DNA of 64,000 bases from Thermus composti (lineage in GTDB: Bacteria > Deinococcota > Deinococci > Deinococcales > Thermaceae), in NCBI RefSeq assembly GCF_014647535.1, contig NZ_BMPJ01000005.1, positions 31,606 through 95,605 on the forward strand, read 5' to 3'. The notes under the pieces were generated by a model that did no database searches, was not told where the DNA came from, and worked only from the letters and a program-made list of their open reading frames with translations. The first letter of the stretch is position 1; every line of letters begins with the position of its first letter. Below, one piece after another: positions 59,479 to 64,000 of the stretch. The position numbers and the translations under genes are program-made.

Positions 59479-60869
59479 GCCCGACCTCCCACCACGATCT
59501 CCGAGACCAGGACGTGGGGCTGGCCCACCTCCACGGGGACGGCCCCCGAGAGGCTTCCGCACATCCCCGGGGCGTTTTCCAGGTCCTGGGCCACGGCCAC
59601 CACCCGCATGAGGGTCTCGGGGCCCTTGCCCACCAGCATCGCCCCCCGCACGGGCTCCTCTATGCGGCCGTTGCGGATGATGTAGGCCTCCTGCACGGCG
59701 AAGTTGTACTCCCCGCTTCCCGGCTTCACCTGCCCGCCCCCCATCTCCTTGGCGTAAAGGCCGAAGTCTATCCCGGCGAAGAGGTCCTCCACCTCCGCCT
59801 CCCCTGGGGCCAGGAAGGTGTTGCGCATGCGGGAGGTGGGGGCGAAGGTGTAGTCCTGGCGGCGGCCCGAGCCCGTTAGGGGGTAGCCGGTGAGGAGGTG
59901 GCCCAGCCGGTCCACCATGTAGCTCTTGAGGATGCCCTTTTCTATGAGAACGGTCCGCTCCGTGGGGCGGCCCTCGTCGTCCCACTCGCTGGAGCCCCAG
60001 GCGTGGGGCAGGGTGCCGTCGTCAATGTAGGTGACGGCGGGGTTTGCCACCACCTCCCCGAGCTTGTCGGCGAGGACGCTCGCCTTCTTGGCCACGCTGG
60101 TGGTCTCCAGGAGGTGGCCCACCGCCTCGTGGAAGAGGACCCCGCCGAAGCCATTGCCCACCACCACGGGAAAGGTGCCCGCGGGGGCGGGCCTGGCCTT
60201 GAGGTTGGTGAGGGCCTGGCGGGCGGCCTTCTCCCCGATGGCCTTGGGGGGGTAGAGGTCAAAGAGCTCCAGGCCCACGCTCTTCCCGGGGGCGCTTACC
60301 CCGGTCTGGACCTCGGCGCCCTCCTGGGCCACCGCCAGCACGTGGAGTCGGGTGCGCACCCTCTTCTCCTCGGCCCAGGTCCCTTCGGTGTTGGCCACGA
60401 GGACCTCCTGCTCCCACTCTAAAAGGCTTGCCTCCACCTGGCGGATCTCGGGGGCGATCCGGGCCCCGGCCTCCGCCTCCAAAAGCCTTTCCAGCCGGTA
60501 GCGCTTGTCCTTGGCGGAAAGGGGCACCTTGGGGGCGTGGAGGCCTTGGGGCCTCGCCTTGCGGAAGTCCAGGCCCCCTTGTCCTTTTTCGTCCACCTGG
60601 CCCAAGGCTCCCTTGGCCCTAAGGAGGGTCTCCAGGGCTTCCTCGAGGCCTTGGCGGGAGAGGTCGTTGGTGTAGGCGTAGACCACCTGGGTTCCGAAGA
60701 AAAGCCTTATCCCCACCCCTAGGTCCAGGCCGGAAAGGGCCTCCTCCAGCTGGCCCGAGCGCACCTTCATCCTGCGCCTTAGGGAGCGCTCGGCGTAGAC
60801 CTCGGCGAAGTCCGCCCCGCCCCTAAGGGCCCTTCGCAGCACGGTTTCCACCGCTTCAGGTGGGAGCAT
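59475..60869 (-). CDS. tldD: TldD-family zinc metalloprotease
   Basis: The catalytic half of TldD/TldE: GGVLFHEAVGHLLET contains the HExxxH zinc motif and a distal cysteine (APGMCGSLSG) could complete the site. FAPTSRMRNTFL and GGGQVKPGSGEYNFAVQEAYIIRNG are standard. 464 residues. No RiPP precursor gene is visible beside the pair. TAAACT six bases before the ATG, whose TAA is the holA stop, gives a leaderless transcript. Confidence 0.94.
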   Translation of the reverse strand: MLPPEAVETVLRRALRGGADFAEVYAERSLRRRMKVRSGQLEEALSGLDLGVGIRLFFGTQVVYAYTNDLSRQGLEEALETLLRAKGALGQVDEKGQGGLDFRKARPQGLHAPKVPLSAKDKRYRLERLLEAEAGARIAPEIRQVEASLLEWEQEVLVANTEGTWAEEKRVRTRLHVLAVAQEGAEVQTGVSAPGKSVGLELFDLYPPKAIGEKAARQALTNLKARPAPAGTFPVVVGNGFGGVLFHEAVGHLLETTSVAKKASVLADKLGEVVANPAVTYIDDGTLPHAWGSSEWDDEGRPTERTVLIEKGILKSYMVDRLGHLLTGYPLTGSGRRQDYTFAPTSRMRNTFLAPGEAEVEDLFAGIDFGLYAKEMGGGQVKPGSGEYNFAVQEAYIIRNGRIEEPVRGAMLVGKGPETLMRVVAVAQDLENAPGMCGSLSGAVPVEVGQPHVLVSEIVVGGRA

Positions 60870-60875
60870 GGGAGG

Positions 60876-60881
60876 AGTTTA
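60876..60881 (-). promoter_or_regulatory. tldD -10 box built on the holA stop codon
   Basis: TAAACT on the minus strand: TAA is the holA stop (60881-60879), and the box ends 6 bases before the tldD ATG. Confidence 0.6.
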
Positions 60882-61781
60882 CCCGGCTTCTGACCCGCCG
60901 GTCAACCGCCCCAAGGAAAGGGCCAGGACCTCCAAGGCGAGCCAGGGGTCTTTTCCCCCCTTGGCCCTGGCCTCCGCCTCCACCAGGAGGTCCAAGGCCC
61001 CTTTGAGGGCTTCCCGGGATAGGCCTTTGGCCATCTCCAAAGCCCGCCGGGCGGCGAAGGGGTGGGCCTCGAGGCGGGCGAGGTCCTCCTCCTTGGGCCT
61101 AGGGTTTTCCCGAAGGAGCATCCACGCCCGGGCGAGAAGGGCGATCTGCCAGGAGAAGGCCCCAAGGACCCTCAAAGGCTCTTCCCCCTCCTCCTTGAGG
61201 GCCCGAAGGCGCCTCAGGGCCTCCTTGGAGTGGCCCTCGAGGGCGGCCCGCACCAGGTCAAACCCCGTGACCGGGGGCCTTAGGGCCACCACCTTTTCCA
61301 CCTTCTCCAAGGTGAGGGGAGGGGAGAGGAGGGTAAGCTTTTCCAGCTCCCTTTCCAGGGCCTCGAGGTCCGCCTGGAGGCTTGCCAGGTACTGGACCAC
61401 CCCTGCGGGGAGCTTAAGCCCCAAGCGCTTGGCCCGGTTTTCTATGTGGCGCAGGAGGTCCTTCCCCTTGGGGGTGGGGAAGTCCCGCCTTTCCCGGTTC
61501 CGGTAGAAGGCGGCCCGGGAAGGGCTTGGCTTGGGGTCTAAGAGGAGGACGGGGATCCCCTCGGGCACGCCCTCCAGGAGGGGCTTTAGGGCTTTCCATT
61601 CTCCTTCCCCCACCTCCCTCAGGTCCAGCATCGCCCCCCCGCCCCCGAAAAGCCCCGGGGCGAGGGCCTGGGCCAGGGCCTCGGGGGTGGGCTCGGTGAA
61701 GCGGGCAAGGCCCCGAAGCCTCGCCTCCTGCAGAAGGGCCTCCCGGGCCAAAAAGGGGTCGCCGGTGAAGGCGATGACCAT
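60879..61781 (-). CDS. holA: DNA polymerase III delta subunit
   Basis: The clamp-loader delta subunit (300 residues) opens the beta clamp. The domain layout fits HolA: an AAA+-like N-domain without a P-loop (VIAFTGDPFLAREALLQEARLRG), LLLLDPKPSPSRAAFYRN, and the C-terminal collar domain (EEPLRVLGAFSWQIALLARAW). TLEKVEKVVALRPPVTGFDLVRAALEG is the region preceding it. ATG overlaps the stop of the acyl-CoA dehydrogenase by one base (TGATG). Confidence 0.88.
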   Translation of the reverse strand: MVIAFTGDPFLAREALLQEARLRGLARFTEPTPEALAQALAPGLFGGGGAMLDLREVGEGEWKALKPLLEGVPEGIPVLLLDPKPSPSRAAFYRNRERRDFPTPKGKDLLRHIENRAKRLGLKLPAGVVQYLASLQADLEALERELEKLTLLSPPLTLEKVEKVVALRPPVTGFDLVRAALEGHSKEALRRLRALKEEGEEPLRVLGAFSWQIALLARAWMLLRENPRPKEEDLARLEAHPFAARRALEMAKGLSREALKGALDLLVEAEARAKGGKDPWLALEVLALSLGRLTGGSEAG

Positions 61782-62938
61782 CAGAAGGCGTTAAGCCCCG
61801 TGGCCTCCCGCCCCAGGACCAGGGTGTGGACCTCGTGGGTGCCCTCGTAGGTGTAGACGGTCTCCAGGTTGAGCATGTGCCGGATGGCGTGGTACTCCAG
61901 GGTGATGCCGCTTCCCCCAAGGATCTCCCGGGCCATGCGGGCGGCCTTGAGGGCCTTTTCCACGTTCTGCCGCTTGGCCAGGGAGACCTGGGCGGGGGTG
62001 AGCTTCCCCTCGTCCTTAAGCCGGGCAAGCCGCCAGGCGAGGAGGAGCCCTTCCGTGTGCCAGGCGAGCATGTCCGCCAGCTTGGCCTGGACCAGCTGCT
62101 TCTTAGCGATGGGCTCCCCGAAGGTGGTGCGGTTCTTGGCGAAGGCCACCGCCTCCTCGTAGACCGCTTCCAAAGCTCCTAAGACCCCCCAGGCGATGCC
62201 GAAGCGGGCCTGGGTGAGGCAGGAGAGGGGGGCCTTGAGGCCCTCCGCCTTGGGGAGGCGCAGGGACTCGGGCACCCGCACGTCCTCCAGGACGAGCTCG
62301 CTGGTCACCGAGGCCCGGAGGGACATCTTGCGCTTCACCTCCCGGGCCTGGAAGCCCTTGGTGTCCGTGGGGACAAGGAAGCCCAGGACCCGGCCCTCCT
62401 CGTCCTTGGCCCAGATGAGGGCGAGGTGGGCCAGGTTGCCGTTGGTGATCCACATCTTGGTGCCGTTCAGGACCCAGGTGTCCCCATCGCGCCGCGCCCG
62501 GGTCTTCATGTTGCCGTAGGGGTCCGAGCCCCCGTCGGGCTCGGTGAGGCCGAAAGCCCCCACCATCTCCCCCCGGGCAAGCTTAGGGAGGAACTCCCGC
62601 TTTTGCGCCTCGCTCCCGTAAGTGTAGATGGGGTACATCACCAGGGAGCTTTGCACGCTCACGAAGCTCCTTAGCCCCGAGTCCACCCGCTCCAGCTCGT
62701 AGCAGATGAGGCCGTAGGCGGCGCTGGAAACCCCCGCCCCCCCGTACTCGGGGGGTAGGGTGGGGCCTAGGAAGCCCAGCTCGGCGAATCTGGGGATGAG
62801 GTGGGTGGGGAAGACCCCTTCCTCCCACCAGTCGCGGATATAGGGCAGGGCTTCCTTCTCCAGGAAGCGGCGGGCCGCCTTCTGAATCTCCTTCTCCTCG
62901 AGGGTGAGGAGGTCCTCCAGGGCGTAGAAGTCCAGCAT
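61781..62938 (-). CDS. Acyl-CoA dehydrogenase, glutaryl-CoA dehydrogenase-like
   Basis: FAD enzyme of 385 residues. The catalytic base is E365 in YTYEGTHEVHTLVLGR. LRSFVSVQSSLVMYPIYTYG holds the arginine that in glutaryl-CoA dehydrogenase binds the distal carboxylate. FGLTEPDGGSDP, KMWITNGNLAHLALIWAK and RNTTFG-like KNRTTFGEPIAKKQLVQ are family motifs. It may act in lysine/tryptophan degradation or on another dicarboxylyl-CoA. TAGACT six bases before the ATG makes it leaderless; holA is coupled behind it. Confidence 0.9.
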   Translation of the reverse strand: MLDFYALEDLLTLEEKEIQKAARRFLEKEALPYIRDWWEEGVFPTHLIPRFAELGFLGPTLPPEYGGAGVSSAAYGLICYELERVDSGLRSFVSVQSSLVMYPIYTYGSEAQKREFLPKLARGEMVGAFGLTEPDGGSDPYGNMKTRARRDGDTWVLNGTKMWITNGNLAHLALIWAKDEEGRVLGFLVPTDTKGFQAREVKRKMSLRASVTSELVLEDVRVPESLRLPKAEGLKAPLSCLTQARFGIAWGVLGALEAVYEEAVAFAKNRTTFGEPIAKKQLVQAKLADMLAWHTEGLLLAWRLARLKDEGKLTPAQVSLAKRQNVEKALKAARMAREILGGSGITLEYHAIRHMLNLETVYTYEGTHEVHTLVLGREATGLNAF

Positions 62939-62944
62939 GCCCTA

Positions 62945-62950
62945 AGTCTA
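62945..62950 (-). promoter_or_regulatory. -10 box of the acyl-CoA dehydrogenase-holA unit
   Basis: TAGACT on the minus strand ends 6 bases before the ATG; no convincing -35 hexamer. Confidence 0.6.
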
Positions 62951-63020
62951 AGCGCCCACCCCTTGGGCTTGCCACATGGGGGCCCGCCTTAGGCCATGGG
63001 CATTCCCTCTTTAGGGGCCC

Positions 63021-63230
63021 TTAGAGCATTCCCGCCAGGAAGCCCTGCTCCCGGACGGTGCGGATCAGGTCCATGACCGTGAGGCTTTGGGGGTCGTACT
63101 CCACCAGGACCTGGGCGGGCCCCGTGGCCTGGGCCTCCCGCACGCCTTCCAGGGCCTTTAGGGCCCGCACCACCCGCTCCATCCCCTCAGGGGTGGGCTC
63201 CCCCCGGATCCCGATAAGGACGCGGTTCAT
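63021..63230 (-). CDS. HMA-fold-like small protein without the metal-binding cysteines
   Basis: 69 residues with the beta-alpha-beta-beta-alpha-beta pattern of heavy-metal-associated domains (NRVLIGIRGEPTPEGMERVVRALKALEGVREAQATGPAQVLVEYDPQSLTV split into strands and helices). The loop that normally holds CxxC reads GEPTPEG, so it cannot bind Cu(I) in the usual way. AGGAAGGA precedes the ATG. It starts 7 bases after the acetyltransferase gene, probably one transcript. Confidence 0.75.
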   Translation of the reverse strand: MNRVLIGIRGEPTPEGMERVVRALKALEGVREAQATGPAQVLVEYDPQSLTVMDLIRTVREQGFLAGML

Positions 63231-63237
63231 ATCCTTC

Positions 63238-63663
63238 CTATTCTAGGACGCCCCGGGTCTCGCCCCTTAGGCCCCGGCTTCCCAGGACCCGCACCGCCAG
63301 GACCAGGGGCCCGATGGCGAAGCCCTGGGCCCTTAGGGCCTCCTCCAGGTCCTTGCGCTCTGGGTCCAGGTGGAGGGCCACCTCGTAGACCCCGGCGTCG
63401 TAGGCGCTTTTCACCACGGCGGCCAGGAGGCCCTCCAAGACCCTCGGCTCCTTCCCCTCTATCCGGGTGATGAGGACCGTGGTGGCCTCCCCCTGCCACA
63501 CTGCCTGGGCTAGGGCGAAGCCCATGGGCTCCTCCCCCTCCTCCGCCAGGAAGGAGTGGCCCGTGCGGGCGAAGAAGCGGAGGGCGCCGAGGCTTACGGG
63601 CCTTTTCCCCGCTAGCTGGTTGAGCCGGTCCAGGTCTTCCTCGGTGAAGGGGCGGAAGCGCAT
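63238..63663 (-). CDS. GNAT-family N-acetyltransferase-like protein
   Basis: 141 residues: MRFRPFTEEDLDRLNQLAGKRPV opening, SFLAEEGEEPMGFALAQAVWQGEATTVLITRIEGKEPRVLEGLLAAVVKSAYDAGVYEVALHLDP with the central strand and helix of GNAT, but a classical Q/RxxGxG/A acetyl-CoA loop is not clear. Possibly a diverged acetyltransferase. Start ATG 63663 is six bases after CATAAT, which contains the TAA stop of the preceding gene; the longer frame is rejected. Confidence 0.7.
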   Translation of the reverse strand: MRFRPFTEEDLDRLNQLAGKRPVSLGALRFFARTGHSFLAEEGEEPMGFALAQAVWQGEATTVLITRIEGKEPRVLEGLLAAVVKSAYDAGVYEVALHLDPERKDLEEALRAQGFAIGPLVLAVRVLGSRGLRGETRGVLE

Positions 63664-63670
63664 GGCCCCA

Positions 63671-64000
63671 TTATGCCCGGAAGCGGAAGCGGAGGGCCTC
63701 GAGGAGGAGGACCAAGGCCGCAAGAAGGGCGAGGAAGCGCCCCGCCCCCCCTTGGGCCTTGGGGAGGAAGCTCCTTTCGGGGGTGGGGAGGAGGGTCTCC
63801 TCCGGGGCCAGAAGGCCAGAGCGCACCTCCCGGTAGGGCTTGAGGAAGTTGTAGACCAGGAGGGGAAAGAAGGGCTTATCCTGGATGGCTTCCAAGGGCG
63901 GCAGGTAAAGCCCCCCTTCCGCGGCGAAAAGGAGCCCCACCCCCCCTTCCCCCTCCGCCAGGGCCTGCCAGGGGCCCTGGGGGGGTGGGGGCGGGGGGAG
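63671..64000 (-). CDS. C-terminal part of a membrane protein, possibly BatA/vWA-type (partial)
   Basis: The frame runs off the right edge. The visible part reads ALAEGEGGVGLLFAAEGGLYLPPLEA, then FPLLVYNFLKPYREVRSGLLAPEETLLP, and ends in a single transmembrane helix (FLALLAALVLLLEALRFRFRA). The Phe-Pro-Leu-hydrophobic segment before a C-terminal membrane anchor is reminiscent of aerotolerance-type vWA membrane proteins. The N-terminal domains are outside the window, so the assignment stays tentative. Confidence 0.55.
   Translation of the reverse strand, partial: LPPPPPPQGPWQALAEGEGGVGLLFAAEGGLYLPPLEAIQDKPFFPLLVYNFLKPYREVRSGLLAPEETLLPTPERSFLPKAQGGAGRFLALLAALVLLLEALRFRFRA

Overview
The window looks like chromosomal DNA of a Thermus species close to T. 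thermophilus. G+C is very high with G/C-ending codons throughout. Several proteins match T. thermophilus or T. aquaticus proteins I know almost residue for residue (amylomaltase of exactly 500 aa, glycyl-tRNA synthetase of 506 aa, IF3 of 171 aa, Mn-superoxide dismutase, futalosine hydrolase). Genes are packed tightly, with 1-4 nt stop/start overlaps. Many genes carry a TANNNT -10 box 5-8 nt before the start codon, the signature of leaderless mRNAs in Deinococcus-Thermus. Apart from one tRNA-Met gene no RNA gene was found, and there is no CRISPR array, insertion sequence or prophage.

Layout. 0-6.2 kb: end of an unknown gene, a decayed secreted-protein gene, truD, pepF, an RNase II-type nuclease, NADP-isocitrate dehydrogenase. 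6.3-12.4 kb: tRNA-Met with its own promoter and terminator, a Bcr/CflA drug exporter whose end abuts a surE remnant, a thiolase/SDR/CoA-transferase acyl-CoA cluster, a secreted pectinacetylesterase-like hydrolase behind a palindromic operator, and a HEXXH protein. 12.4-20.5 kb: recG; divergently a paired inactive/active M16 peptidase operon, an EamA exporter, 3-hydroxybutyryl-CoA dehydrogenase, malQ. 20.5-28.1 kb: sucCD, bpsA (branched polyamine synthesis), and a clpC-radA-yacL-like operon. 28.2-36.3 kb: glyS, a broken small gene and its partner, asd, tlyA, glnS, enoyl-CoA hydratase, and the infC-rpmI-rplT translation operon with an AUA start.

36.3-39.1 kb holds an operon of a small exporter, a fusion of a diverged PlsY acyltransferase with a reductase resembling cyanobacterial acyl-ACP reductase, and futalosine hydrolase (menaquinone synthesis). 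39.1-51.4 kb: sodA, fumC, terC diverging from ypdA (bacillithiol disulfide reductase), a NitT/TauT-type ABC transporter with a cysteine-rich DsrE-like protein, miaB, an FAD oxidoreductase, mobA and lon. 51.5-56.0 kb: a frameshifted lipoprotein gene, pyrD, and the pyrRBC operon behind a PyrR-binding leader and attenuator. 56.1-64 kb: SPW-repeat protein, TSUP exporter, D-2-hydroxyacid dehydrogenase, tldE/tldD, holA, a glutaryl-CoA-dehydrogenase-like enzyme, an HMA-fold protein, a GNAT acetyltransferase, and the end of a membrane protein.

The observations I consider most worth following are: (1) the PlsY/acyl-ACP-reductase-like fusion, a candidate source of fatty aldehyde for the alkylamine-containing glycolipids of this phylum; (2) the near-total confinement of TCGA to CTCGAG in the whole window, with matching codon switches; (3) interlocked divergent leaderless promoters, and stop codons that double as the -10 box of the next gene; (4) several small broken genes (surE remnant, frameshifted lipoprotein, interrupted small ORF) that mark recent gene decay. 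All assignments come from reading the sequence and from recalled family motifs; no database search was run.
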